Below are positions 1-6,913 of a stretch of 23,720 bases of DNA, in pieces. This DNA is from an uncultured Bacteroidota bacterium (lineage in GTDB: Bacteria; Bacteroidota; Bacteroidia; Bacteroidales; P3): contig URCX01000008.1 of the NCBI GenBank assembly GCA_900546465.1, positions 1 to 23,720 of the forward strand, in the 5' to 3' direction. The notes beneath the pieces are model-generated. The model did not search any database and was not told where the DNA came from. It saw only the letters and a list, made by a program, of their open reading frames with translations. The stretch's first letter is position 1; the number at the start of each line of letters is the position of its first letter. A program made the translations under genes and the position numbers.

Positions 1-803
1 TCTTACTTCAACGGTGTAGGCAGTACCTGCCGTCAAGCCTGTAAAGGTCTTGCTTGTTACAGTTACGCTTTCAGGCGTACCGCCGTTCAAGCGTACTTCA
101 TAGCCGGTTGCAGTTCCGTTCCAGCTTATCTCTGCCGATGTTTGAGTGATATTGTTTGCTGCAAGTGCGGAAACCGGATAGCAATAATCATCGGGTATCT
201 CACTTACGTAAAAGCGGGTGTCTGCCCTATTAGTGTTGGTATTTGTAACAGGGGTAGTAAAGTCAGGAACTGTGGTATCCCAACATTTTGTCCATGCTTT
301 ATTGGTGCCGGAAGTGCAGCAGACTCCTACCCAACATCCTCCGCTTGTTGAACAGCCTTCGCCCTCGAAAATAATCATCAAACTGTTATTTCCGCTATAT
401 ATAAAAGGAGTCTCTAAAACGAAAGTATGCCATGTGTTTGGAGTACAGACCTCATCGACAGAACTGTAAACCAAAACTGCACCATCCGTCAGAGTGCCTA
501 TAACCTGACTTGCAGCTACCGTTGTATCGATAACTTCTTTCATGTAAATTCTAACAGCTCTTCCTCCGTCTCCGGGAGTAAGCGGACCGAGATCAAGAGC
601 GATAGAGTCAATAACACAAGCTCCTGTTCGCCAAGTTCAGCTGCCGTAAAAAGTTGAATGGAACGGTGATTGCCATAGGAACCCGGTATGGGTCCGCTCG
701 TGGTAGCACTCATTCCGGTTCCAATCGTTATTGGCTCTGTTTGCGCCACAATCTGCGTCAACGACAACACTGTCGCCAACAGCATGAATAATAATTTCTT
801 CAT
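1..803 (-). pseudogene. Secreted FN3-domain surface protein, 5' part, with apparent frameshift; runs off the window
   Basis: The gene starts at 803 with a clear signal peptide (MKKLLFMLLATVLSLTQIVAQ) followed by a short region ending in QLFTAAEL. In that frame translation stops near 540. From about 635 leftward the neighbouring frame is open to the window edge and continues the same protein: WRTGACVIDSIAL, a Cys- and Gly-rich beta-strand region, then a recognisable fibronectin type III domain (about nt 1-175; ITQTSAEISW, GYEVRLNGG, TFTGLTAGTAYTV). One extra T in the coding-strand run at 633-635 would join both parts as E-L-W-R-T-G. The layout (signal peptide, adhesin-like beta region, FN3) is typical of large exported Bacteroidota surface proteins; a C-terminal sorting domain would lie outside the window. 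The break may be a true mutation, phase variation or a sequencing error. The exact function is unknown. Confidence 0.75.
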
Positions 804-839
804 CTCTTTAATTTTTTAGTTAGTAATTATTTGACGGGT

Positions 840-871
840 CAAAGATATGAAATAATTATACTACAAACAAA
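840..871 (-). promoter_or_regulatory. Bacteroidota promoter for the FN3-protein gene
   Basis: On the minus strand a TATCTTTG -7 box lies at 840-847 and a TTTG -33 element at 868-871, 20 nt apart. This matches the Bacteroidota consensus (TTTG, 17-21 nt, TAnnTTTG). The expected leader to the ATG at 803 is about 30 nt. Confidence 0.65.
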
Positions 872-1342
872 TTTTTCCGTGAAAAAAATCTTGTATTCAG
901 TCAAATTCTCTACTTGAATTTTTTTTGGCACGATTTTTGCTTAAAGGAACAAATGTCTGACTGTCAGTATATTGTATTTTTGCTTGCTTAGAGTTTTTCG
1001 TTTCGTCAAAAAAAATATTATTATTTGCTGTTCAGTGTTGCTTATTTGTTCTTTGATTATCGTTTAACAATAAATCAAATGAAAGAATGTACTCGATTGA
1101 ATTTGTATTTTCGGCTTATTTTGCACTTTTTTTCGGCAGTTTTCAACCCAAACGGCGTTTTGCAAGATTAAAACGCCGAAATAATTTTTCCAAACGCCCT
1201 TTCGACAAAATAAAACGGCGTTTGGTCAAAGGTTTTGCAAGAGCTTGATTTTCCGAAAGTCGGGAGAAAATGGTTTCCCCCTTTCCCGAAGAGGGAAAAT
1301 GGGAATAGGATTATATGAAAGGTATGGGGTATGCCAGAGTTG
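872..1342. other. Gene-free interval with hairpin repeats
   Basis: I see no credible gene here. The left half is AT-rich and contains the perfect palindrome CTGACTGTCAG at 957-967. The right half holds the AAACGCC-core hairpins (1153-1225, listed separately) and a short hairpin at 1282-1298 (TTTCCC, 5-nt loop, GGGAAA) just downstream of the PspC gene. A 30-codon frame beginning at 1081 has no recognisable features and was not called. Confidence 0.6.
1153..1225. repeat. Paired AAACGCC-core inverted repeats
   Basis: Two 9-bp inverted repeats stand side by side: CGGCGTTTT (1153-1161) with AAAACGCCG (1170-1178), and CCAAACGCC (1190-1198) with GGCGTTTGG (1217-1225). The 16-mer at 1183-1198 recurs exactly, in reverse complement, at 23231-23246, so this is a dispersed repeat family. 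It lies downstream of the leftward PspC gene and upstream of the leftward FN3 gene, so a terminator role is possible. Confidence 0.7.
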
Positions 1343-1537
1343 TCAGTTTCGATCGTCGGGGATTACGCATGACAAGACAAGGTAAAGCAATAATGCGGGT
1401 ATGATACCGCTAATGAATGCAAATATGACAAACACAACCCGAACAATGGTGGAATCCGTATTTAAGTATTCTGCAATACCGCCGCAGATGCCACAAATCC
1501 TTTTGTCATATAATGATTTTGTAAGTCGTTTTTGCAT
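1343..1537 (-). CDS. PspC-domain membrane protein
   Basis: A 64-residue protein made almost entirely of a PspC domain. The N-terminal part has the family pattern: KRLTKSLYDKRICGICGGIAEYL, here residues 3-25 in outline, with the conserved CGGIAEY and then D-S-T-I-V-R-V-V. It is followed by a hydrophobic helix (about 34-58) and the typical end VIPDD. PspC domains occur in the phage-shock envelope-stress system and, as short stand-alone proteins, are common in Bacteroidota; the role of the short form is not settled. It lies 67 bp downstream of the FemAB-like gene on the same strand. No TAnnTTTG box is visible ahead of it on its own strand, so it may be transcribed with the sugar operon. The start at 1537 is the only reasonable one for a full domain. 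Confidence 0.85.
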   Translation of the reverse strand: MQKRLTKSLYDKRICGICGGIAEYLNTDSTIVRVVFVIFAFISGIIPALLLYLVLSCVIPDDRN

Positions 1538-1604
1538 ATTCTGTATCTTTGTCCTTATATTTGTTTGATCAACAGCTTGTATCTTCGTTTGTTGTCAGCT
1601 TTTG

Positions 1605-2522
1605 TCAATAGATTCTTTTGTAGATAATTCCCCCAAGGAAGGTTGCCAAGCCGAAAGGGAGCATTCGCCACAATTTACGCAGCCATGTTTTTTGTCTTAT
1701 GTCTTTGCATGGTCGCGAATAGCTCCAAAAAAGGTCTCTTTCCTCCGGTCGATAATGGCTTTTGTAGAGATGAACTCCGCTATGTCTTGTGCTGCGACCG
1801 AGCCAATAGGCAGTGGCGTGCTGCTCTCGAACATAACACATCATGGCATAGTGGAGGGCGTAGGTCGTATAGAAATGATTGTAACGGGTATCGGTAGCGA
1901 AAAGAATGTTCTCGTATGAGGTGTCGTCTCTTCGGCAAAGTGTCGCAGCTCCGACGGGTATATTGTCTTTGTAGGCAACGAATATTTTGTCGCCATGCTT
2001 GCAGCCCTTGGATATTTGTCGTTTGCTTGCACAGGGACTGCCGAGTTCATACATTCTGCGGGAATAGACTTTATGAAAATCGCTGATAAGTCTTTTGCCT
2101 GAGCTTTTGACTTCAATACCTGAGGAAATTGCTTTGCGAATTTTGCGTCCGGTATCGGAGTTAAGTGATGTTATGGGGTCGCTGTCGGTCAATCTGATGA
2201 CGAAATTGAGCTTCTCGGCATATACATTGTTACTCCATGCTCGTGAATCTCTTATCTGCCAACGTATGTTTTTTGTGCAGAAGAGGTTGCCGTCGGAGGA
2301 CTCAACGAAAGTGAAAGGCGGTGTTTGCTTGAAGTCGTTAATATCGGTCTGCACGTAGGCTTCGGAGCAATATGGCAGAGCAATCCACCAATTCGAGCAT
2401 TTACACATCAAAAGCAGCACGCTTCTGCCGTTAGCATAGTTCAAAGGTATTTTATGAACATGCAGCGAGAAGCGTTTTTCAAAGCCTCTGATGAAATCAT
2501 CTGCTCGAAGTAGTGCTATCAT
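1605..2522 (-). CDS. FemAB/GNAT-type acyltransferase of a surface-sugar operon
   Basis: A soluble 305-residue protein resembling the FemAB-related (GNAT fold) acyltransferases found in exopolysaccharide loci. The family features I recognise are a basic stretch (GRKIRKA, about residue 127) and a central YSRRMYELGSP segment. After these come a beta-rich acyl-CoA-type half with VGAATLCRRDD and YALHYAMM, and a C-terminal LGRSTRHSGVHLYKSHYRPEE segment. Such proteins transfer an amino-acyl or acyl group to an amino sugar or peptide; the substrate here is unknown. It is the third gene of a tight operon, with 2 bp between the WbpB-like stop and this ATG. The preceding two genes make an amino-sugar uronic acid, so acylation of that sugar or its glycan is a reasonable inference. 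The last 20 residues are hydrophobic and basic. Confidence 0.7.
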   Translation of the reverse strand: MIALLRADDFIRGFEKRFSLHVHKIPLNYANGRSVLLLMCKCSNWWIALPYCSEAYVQTDINDFKQTPPFTFVESSDGNLFCTKNIRWQIRDSRAWSNNVYAEKLNFVIRLTDSDPITSLNSDTGRKIRKAISSGIEVKSSGKRLISDFHKVYSRRMYELGSPCASKRQISKGCKHGDKIFVAYKDNIPVGAATLCRRDDTSYENILFATDTRYNHFYTTYALHYAMMCYVREQHATAYWLGRSTRHSGVHLYKSHYRPEERDLFWSYSRPCKDIRQKTWLRKLWRMLPFGLATFLGGIIYKRIY

Positions 2523-2524
2523 AT

Positions 2525-3490
2525 TTACTTATCAAAAGGGTGTTTCTCCAAAGGCAATGCTGCAAGAGGGTGATAATCACCTTTCAAGCCTATGGGTTTG
2601 GAGTTTCTTATGTTGTGAACGATTTCTATGCACGCTCTTGCATCGTCCAAGCCGAAACCGTGTCCCGCAAAAATGTTCTTGTAACTTTCGGTGTGCAGTT
2701 CGGTGAAGCCATCGGAAAATTCGATTTCCTTTCCGTCCATTTCCATTTTTCTATAAGTGCGTTTGCCGGCTTCTATGGCTTCTTTCGGCAAAGTGTTTGA
2801 GTTTATGGAAAGGAAGTATCTTACCCTTGCTTTGTCGAAAACAAGCAAACCTGCCGCTCTGTCGTGTTCATATATATGGACAATGTTTTCCCTTATCTTG
2901 CCAAAAATCCATGATAGCATATCATAGAAATGTACTCCTATGTTTGTTGCCACGCCTCCGGATTTTGCCACATCACCTTTCCAAGAAGTATAGTACCACA
3001 AACCGCGTGAGGTTATGTAAGTAAGGTCAACATCATAGACTTTATCCTTGGGACCCTTATCCACCATTTCTTTCCATTTGATGATTGCAGGGTGGAGACG
3101 TAATTGCAGAATATTGTAAACCTTTTTGCCGGTTTCTTCTTCCATTCTCGCCAATGCGTCTATGTTCCAAGGATTAAGCACCAAGGGTTTTTCGCAAATA
3201 ACATCCGCTCCGGCCCGCAAGCCGAACCTTATGTGTGAATCATGAAGGTAATTAGGCGTACATACACTTACGAAGTCCAAACGGTTTTCGGTATGTTTGA
3301 TTTTCTCCACAAAGCGGTCGAAACGCTCATATTCGGTATAGAAAGAACATTGCGGGAAATAGCTGTCCATTATTCCGACGGAGTCGCTTTTATCCAATGC
3401 TACCACAAGGCGATTGCCGGTATCTTTTATTGCTTTCAGGTGGCGTGGAGCTATGTAGCCTGCAACGCCTATTATTCCGAAATTTTTCAT
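2525..3490 (-). CDS. wbpB: UDP-GlcNAc-uronate 3-oxidase (WbpB/WlbA-like, Gfo/Idh family)
   Basis: A 321-residue NAD-dependent oxidoreductase of the Gfo/Idh/MocA family, most like WbpB/WlbA, which oxidises UDP-N-acetyl-D-glucosaminuronic acid at C3 in UDP-diacetamido-uronic acid synthesis. It has an N-terminal Rossmann fold (GIIGVAGYIAPRHLKAI, residues 4-20), the family EKP motif at 100-102 (catalytic Lys region) and the WbpB-typical segments QLRLHPAI, DLTYITSRG and GGVATNIGVHFYDML. The length matches the family. It sits 3 bp after the WbpD-like gene and 2 bp before the FemAB-like gene, so the three are probably one transcript. The other enzymes of the pathway (UDP-GlcNAc 6-dehydrogenase and the aminotransferase that follows this oxidase) are not in the window. 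Start at 3490 is fixed by the conserved N-terminus. Confidence 0.9.
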   Translation of the reverse strand: MKNFGIIGVAGYIAPRHLKAIKDTGNRLVVALDKSDSVGIMDSYFPQCSFYTEYERFDRFVEKIKHTENRLDFVSVCTPNYLHDSHIRFGLRAGADVICEKPLVLNPWNIDALARMEEETGKKVYNILQLRLHPAIIKWKEMVDKGPKDKVYDVDLTYITSRGLWYYTSWKGDVAKSGGVATNIGVHFYDMLSWIFGKIRENIVHIYEHDRAAGLLVFDKARVRYFLSINSNTLPKEAIEAGKRTYRKMEMDGKEIEFSDGFTELHTESYKNIFAGHGFGLDDARACIEIVHNIRNSKPIGLKGDYHPLAALPLEKHPFDK

Positions 3491-3493
3491 CTG

Positions 3494-4072
3494 CTATTTT
3501 ATTCTTCTGACTGTATTGTCTTTTAATTCGTATTCCTGTTTTGTTTCAGGGCATAGGGCTTTGCCGTTTTCGTCAAAGGCAAGTCTGTGTCCGTATTCGG
3601 AGACCCAAGCGATTTGTTTGGCAGGATTGCCGACCACAAGGGCGTAGTCGGGTATGTCTTTGGTAACTACGCTTCCTGCTCCGATGAGAGCATATTTCCC
3701 GATATTATGACCGCATACCACTGTGGCGTTCGCTCCTATCGAAGCTCCTTGTCCTATGATGGTTTCTTTGTATTCGTTTTTACGAGAGACGGCGGAGCGG
3801 GGATTGATTACGTTTGTGAAAACACAACTCGGTCCGAGAAAAACATCATCGCCGCATTTGACGCCGGTATATACCGAGACATTGTTTTGAACTTTGCAGT
3901 TGTCGCCCAAAATCACTTGCGGAGAGATGACAACGTTTTGTCCGATGTTACACATCTTACCTATTTCGCTGCCGCTCATTATATGAGAAAAATGCCATAT
4001 CTTTGTTCCCTCTCCTATTTTGCAATCGGAATCGATGATTGCAGAAGGGTGCGAAAAAAAGTTCGTATCCAT
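3494..4072 (-). CDS. wbpD: UDP-3-amino-sugar uronate N-acetyltransferase (WbpD/WlbB-like)
   Basis: A 192-residue left-handed beta-helix acetyltransferase. It shows the hexapeptide-repeat pattern throughout, with WHFSHIMSGSEIG, NIGQNVVISPQV, NNVSVYTGVKCGDDVFLGPS and the family signature FTNVINPRSAVSRKNEY, which is typical of WbpD/WlbB. It ends with IGAGSVVTKDIPDYALVVGNPAK. WbpD adds an acetyl group from acetyl-CoA to the 3-amino group of UDP-GlcNAc3NA, giving UDP-diNAc-uronic acid for O-antigen or capsule. It is the first gene of the three-gene operon; a TACCTTTG box lies about 27 nt upstream of its ATG. The partner aminotransferase (WbpE) is absent here and must be encoded elsewhere if the pathway is complete. 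Confidence 0.9.
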   Translation of the reverse strand: MDTNFFSHPSAIIDSDCKIGEGTKIWHFSHIMSGSEIGKMCNIGQNVVISPQVILGDNCKVQNNVSVYTGVKCGDDVFLGPSCVFTNVINPRSAVSRKNEYKETIIGQGASIGANATVVCGHNIGKYALIGAGSVVTKDIPDYALVVGNPAKQIAWVSEYGHRLAFDENGKALCPETKQEYELKDNTVRRIK

Positions 4073-4098
4073 TTGTGCTTGTCATAAAAATCAATTTG

Positions 4099-4131
4099 CA
4101 AAGGTACAATAATTTGCACGACAATATCAAA
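4099..4131 (-). promoter_or_regulatory. Promoter of the wbpD-wbpB-acyltransferase operon
   Basis: On the minus strand a TACCTTTG -7 box lies at 4099-4106 and a TTTG element at 4128-4131, 21 nt apart. The expected leader to the wbpD ATG (4072) is about 20 nt. Confidence 0.65.
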
Positions 4132-4151
4132 TGAAAGGGCGTTTGAAGACT

Positions 4152-4628
4152 TTATTTCTTCTTGAAGACGAAAATCTTGTTGAGCAAAAACGAAAGGACG
4201 GCATTGGGAAGCAGGGTTATTGCCTGTCCCATGGCGTCGCCTATTTTATTTCGGTCAAGCGGCATATCGTTCAGGAATTGCAGGAAATCCCAAGAGAGAA
4301 CGGTATCGTACAGATTGGATTTGTCCAAAAGGTAAAGCTCTGCAAGGTTGAATAAATAGACAATTCCGTAAACGAGAAAGAAATGAAGAAGCAGTTTGTT
4401 GCTTTTTGTCTCAAATACTATGTAGCCCGTCGTTTTGTAATTGAACAAAATCCCCAAGAAATTGGCACAAAACAAGGCTATGGAGTAGTGTAGTCCGAAC
4501 CAAATGAAAAGGAGAAACATTCCGTATCCGAATGCTGTATTGATAAGACCGACAAAGAGAAAGCGTATGAACTTATTCTCTATTTTTTGAAGAAGTACAA
4601 CAGGTGTTTTGATGAGTTGTTTTACCAT
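4152..4628 (-). CDS. GtrA-like four-helix membrane protein
   Basis: A 158-residue GtrA/DPMS-type membrane protein. The family signature is visible: an N-terminal KFIRFLFVGLINTAFGYGMF segment (about residues 20-39). Three more hydrophobic helices follow, then the conserved ending FLLNKIFVFKK. GtrA proteins are thought to flip or hold undecaprenyl-phosphate-linked sugars in glycan modification, which fits the sugar operon next door. I chose the ATG at 4628 rather than the one at 4676: a TACTTTTG promoter box at 4650-4657 falls between them, and the 16 residues of the longer form (MWKFFFVLLRTLTNNR) are not part of the family. The gene is divergent from surE. The alternative long start cannot be excluded. 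Confidence 0.85.
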   Translation of the reverse strand: MVKQLIKTPVVLLQKIENKFIRFLFVGLINTAFGYGMFLLFIWFGLHYSIALFCANFLGILFNYKTTGYIVFETKSNKLLLHFFLVYGIVYLFNLAELYLLDKSNLYDTVLSWDFLQFLNDMPLDRNKIGDAMGQAITLLPNAVLSFLLNKIFVFKKK

Positions 4629-4649
4629 TCGGTTGTTTGTTAGAGTTCG

Positions 4650-4657
4650 CAAAAGTA
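4650..4657 (-). promoter_or_regulatory. -7 box for the GtrA-like gene
   Basis: TACTTTTG on the minus strand matches TAnnTTTG and predicts a leader of about 17 nt to the ATG at 4628. It lies inside the longer reading frame starting at 4676, which argues for the shorter protein. Confidence 0.5.
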
Positions 4658-4689
4658 CGAAAAAAAATTTCCACATCGTGTTTTTTCTC

Positions 4690-4697
4690 TATCTTTG
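4690..4697 (+). promoter_or_regulatory. -7 box for surE
   Basis: TATCTTTG matches TAnnTTTG and predicts a transcription start near 4702, giving a leader of about 17 nt to the ATG at 4719. No good -33 element is seen. Confidence 0.55.
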
Positions 4698-4718
4698 CCA
4701 TATATTATAATGGTATCA

Positions 4719-5501
4719 ATGGAAAGAGAAAAGAGACCGCTTATCTTTATAACGAATGACGACAGTTATTTTTCAAAAGGTATTTCTGTTTTGATCGAGT
4801 TGATGAAGGAGTTGGGTGATGTGGTGGTTGTGGCTCCGAAAGAGGAGATGTCGGGTAAGTCTCATTCGATTACCGTCAACGAACCTATAAGGGTGAAGTT
4901 GATGGAGCAGTCCGATGCATATACGGGCTACATTTTGAAAGGTACTCCTGTGGATTGTGTAAAGATGGCTTTTAACAGGGTTTTGAAAAGGCGGCTTCCG
5001 AACCTTGTTGTGTCGGGAATAAATCATGGAAGCAATGCTTCTGTCAATACGATTTACTCCGGAACCATGGCAGCGGTATTTGAAGGTTGTGCAGAGGGTA
5101 TTCCGAGTATTGGTTTTTCGATTGACAGCAGCGATAAGGAGGTTGACTTCTCATATTGCAAAGATTATATAATAAGTATTTGCAAGGATGTTTTGGCAAA
5201 CGGCTTGGAAAGGGGTATTTGTCTTAATGTCAATTTTCCGGTAGGGAAGATTAAAGGTTTAAGGGTTTGTCATCAGGCAAAAGCCTACTGGAATGAGGAA
5301 TTGATAGAACATAAAGACCCGGCGGGGAACCCTTACTATTGGTTGAGCGGGGTTTATAATTGTTTGGATTCTTCTCCGGAGGCGGATTACAGGGCTTTGG
5401 AAAACTCCTATGCAAGCATAGTTCCTATGCAAGTGGATTTCACTGCTTATTCTGCCTTGGAGGAAATGAAAAAAAGGTTTGAAAATGTTGAAAAAAGATA
5501 A
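4719..5501 (+). CDS. surE: 5'/3'-nucleotidase SurE
   Basis: A 260-residue SurE, a metal-dependent nucleotidase that removes phosphate from 5' and 3' nucleoside monophosphates in the cytoplasm. The family motifs are present: TNDD with the metal-binding Asp14 and Asp15, SGKSHSIT (Ser45 region), GTPVD at 75-79, and SGINHGSN with Asn102, followed by YSGTMAAVFEGCAEGIPSIGFS. The residue after the Asp pair is Ser16, where the usual motif has Gly (NDDG). I chose the ATG at 4719. Upstream starts at 4695 (TTG) and 4710 (ATG) are too close to, or inside, the promoter box at 4690-4697. The gene leads a plus-strand cluster with the small membrane protein (17-bp overlap), lpxB and the SpoIID-like gene. Confidence 0.92.
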   Translation: MEREKRPLIFITNDDSYFSKGISVLIELMKELGDVVVVAPKEEMSGKSHSITVNEPIRVKLMEQSDAYTGYILKGTPVDCVKMAFNRVLKRRLPNLVVSGINHGSNASVNTIYSGTMAAVFEGCAEGIPSIGFSIDSSDKEVDFSYCKDYIISICKDVLANGLERGICLNVNFPVGKIKGLRVCHQAKAYWNEELIEHKDPAGNPYYWLSGVYNCLDSSPEADYRALENSYASIVPMQVDFTAYSALEEMKKRFENVEKR

Positions 5502-5757
5502 TTCATATTTCGGAGCAGCGGTTTCGATACTGTCTGTTGCGGTTTCGTTCGGATTGCTTTGGGCAATATTGTATTGTATGGGTGCTTCGATAAACGATAA
5601 CGCCAAAGTGTTTTTGTTTTCATTCGTTCCGGCAATACTGCTCTTGCGTTGGTACAGCAAGTTAAAGTATATGAAGACGGTGAAAGGATTGCTTACGGTA
5701 TTGTTTTTCGGTTTCTGCATAATGTTGTACTATTTGTATGCAATAGGGTGCTTCTAA
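5485..5757 (+). CDS. Small membrane protein between surE and lpxB, unknown function
   Basis: A 90-residue protein starting at the ATG at 5485 inside the end of surE (17-bp overlap in another frame), which suggests translational coupling. It has three hydrophobic segments, roughly residues 10-32, 42-55 and 66-88, separated by short basic loops (RWYSKLKYMKTVK). I recognise no family. The overlap with surE and the 31-bp gap to lpxB put it in the same operon, so an envelope role is possible but unproven. Coding potential is supported by the hydrophobic pattern and the tight packing rather than by any motif. A TTG two codons upstream is a less likely start. Confidence 0.75.
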   Translation: MLKKDNSYFGAAVSILSVAVSFGLLWAILYCMGASINDNAKVFLFSFVPAILLLRWYSKLKYMKTVKGLLTVLFFGFCIMLYYLYAIGCF

Positions 5758-5788
5758 GGAATAATTCAAACGGTAAAATCTTGGAGAG

Positions 5789-6913
5789 ATGAGATACTAT
5801 ATAATAGCGGGAGAAATGTCCGGTGATTTGCATGCTTCTTTTCTGATGAAAGAATTGAAGGAAAGAGATATGAATGCCGAATTCAGGTTTTGGGGTGGAG
5901 ACAAGATGATTGCCCAAGCGTCGCAAGAGTGTTTGGTAAAGCACATCAAAGATCTTGCTTTCATGGGCTTTGTTGAGGTTGTCGCTCATTTGAAAACAGT
6001 ATTGGGCAATATATCTTTATGCAAGAAAGATATAAGGTCATGGAAACCCGATGCGGTCATTTTGGTGGATTATCCGGGTTTTAATCTCAGGATTGCAAAA
6101 TTCGCACACAAGGCAGGACTGAAAGTTTACTACTATGTGTCTCCGCAGGTTTGGGCATGGAAGAAACGACGTATCAAAACAATGAAGAAAGTATTGGATA
6201 AATTGTTTGTGATACTGCCTTTCGAGAAGCCGTTCTATGAGAAGCATAATATGGAAGTGGAATATGCCGGAAATCCTCTGTTGGACGAGATAGCGGATTA
6301 TATGAAGACACAGGACAAAAACAGTTTTCTTCAAACAAACGGTTTGGGTAAGAAACCTGTGATTGCACTGCTTCCCGGCAGTAGAACTCAGGAAATAAAG
6401 AAAATGCTTCCCATTCAGTTGGATTTGGTAGAGAAGTATCCGGAATTTGATTTCGTTATTGCAGGAGTGGGAACTCATTCGCCTCAATTCTATGAGCAGT
6501 ACATAGAGGAGCGTAATGTAAAACTAATTTACAACCGGACTTACTCCTTACTTAACTGTGCTTACGCCGCTGTTGTAACCTCGGGAACAGCTACCTTGGA
6601 GGCGGCTTTGTTTAACCTGCCGGAAGTGGTATGCTACAAAGCCAACGCATTGTCCTTTCTAATCGGCAAATACCTTGCCAAGGTAAGATTTATATCTTTG
6701 GTAAATCTTATACTGAATGCCCCTGTTGTTGTAGAATTGCTTCAAAAAGATTGGAATGAACAATGCTTGGAAAAAGAGTTCAGGCGTATAAGTTTCGATG
6801 AAAATTACAGAATACAAATGCAATACATGTTCGGCAAATTGAGAACGATATTAGGAAATGCCGGAGCGTCGGCGAATGTGGCTAAATATATTATCGGAGA
6901 CTTGGAAAGATGA
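5789..6913 (+). CDS. lpxB: Lipid A disaccharide synthase LpxB
   Basis: A 374-residue GT19 glycosyltransferase that joins UDP-2,3-diacylglucosamine and lipid X to make the tetra-acylated lipid A disaccharide at the inner face of the inner membrane. Recognised segments are AGEMSGDLH (7-15), the FWGGDKM and MGFVEV regions, DYPGFNLRIAK, YYVSPQVWAWKKRRI, VEYAGNPLLDE, LLPGSRTQEI and TSGTATLEAALFNLPEVVCYK. The length is normal for the family. A GGAGA sequence sits 5 nt before the ATG, one of the few clear ribosome-binding sites in the window. The TGA overlaps the ATG of the SpoIID-like gene by 4 bp (ATGA), so the two are translationally coupled. Confidence 0.96.
   Translation: MRYYIIAGEMSGDLHASFLMKELKERDMNAEFRFWGGDKMIAQASQECLVKHIKDLAFMGFVEVVAHLKTVLGNISLCKKDIRSWKPDAVILVDYPGFNLRIAKFAHKAGLKVYYYVSPQVWAWKKRRIKTMKKVLDKLFVILPFEKPFYEKHNMEVEYAGNPLLDEIADYMKTQDKNSFLQTNGLGKKPVIALLPGSRTQEIKKMLPIQLDLVEKYPEFDFVIAGVGTHSPQFYEQYIEERNVKLIYNRTYSLLNCAYAAVVTSGTATLEAALFNLPEVVCYKANALSFLIGKYLAKVRFISLVNLILNAPVVVELLQKDWNEQCLEKEFRRISFDENYRIQMQYMFGKLRTILGNAGASANVAKYIIGDLER

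Noticed and set aside
1081..1173. 30-codon plus-strand frame in the left non-coding interval
   Set aside because: It runs into the AAACGCC repeat, has no promoter or ribosome-binding site, and matches nothing I know.
1544..1551. TATCTTTG promoter-like box on the plus strand, pointing into the antisense of the FemAB-like gene
   Set aside because: There is no plus-strand gene downstream and the best TTTG is 22 nt away. The box is short enough to occur by chance several times in a window of this size.
3587..4087. 166-codon plus-strand frame opposite wbpD
   Set aside because: It is antisense to a confidently identified acetyltransferase and its translation resembles no family.
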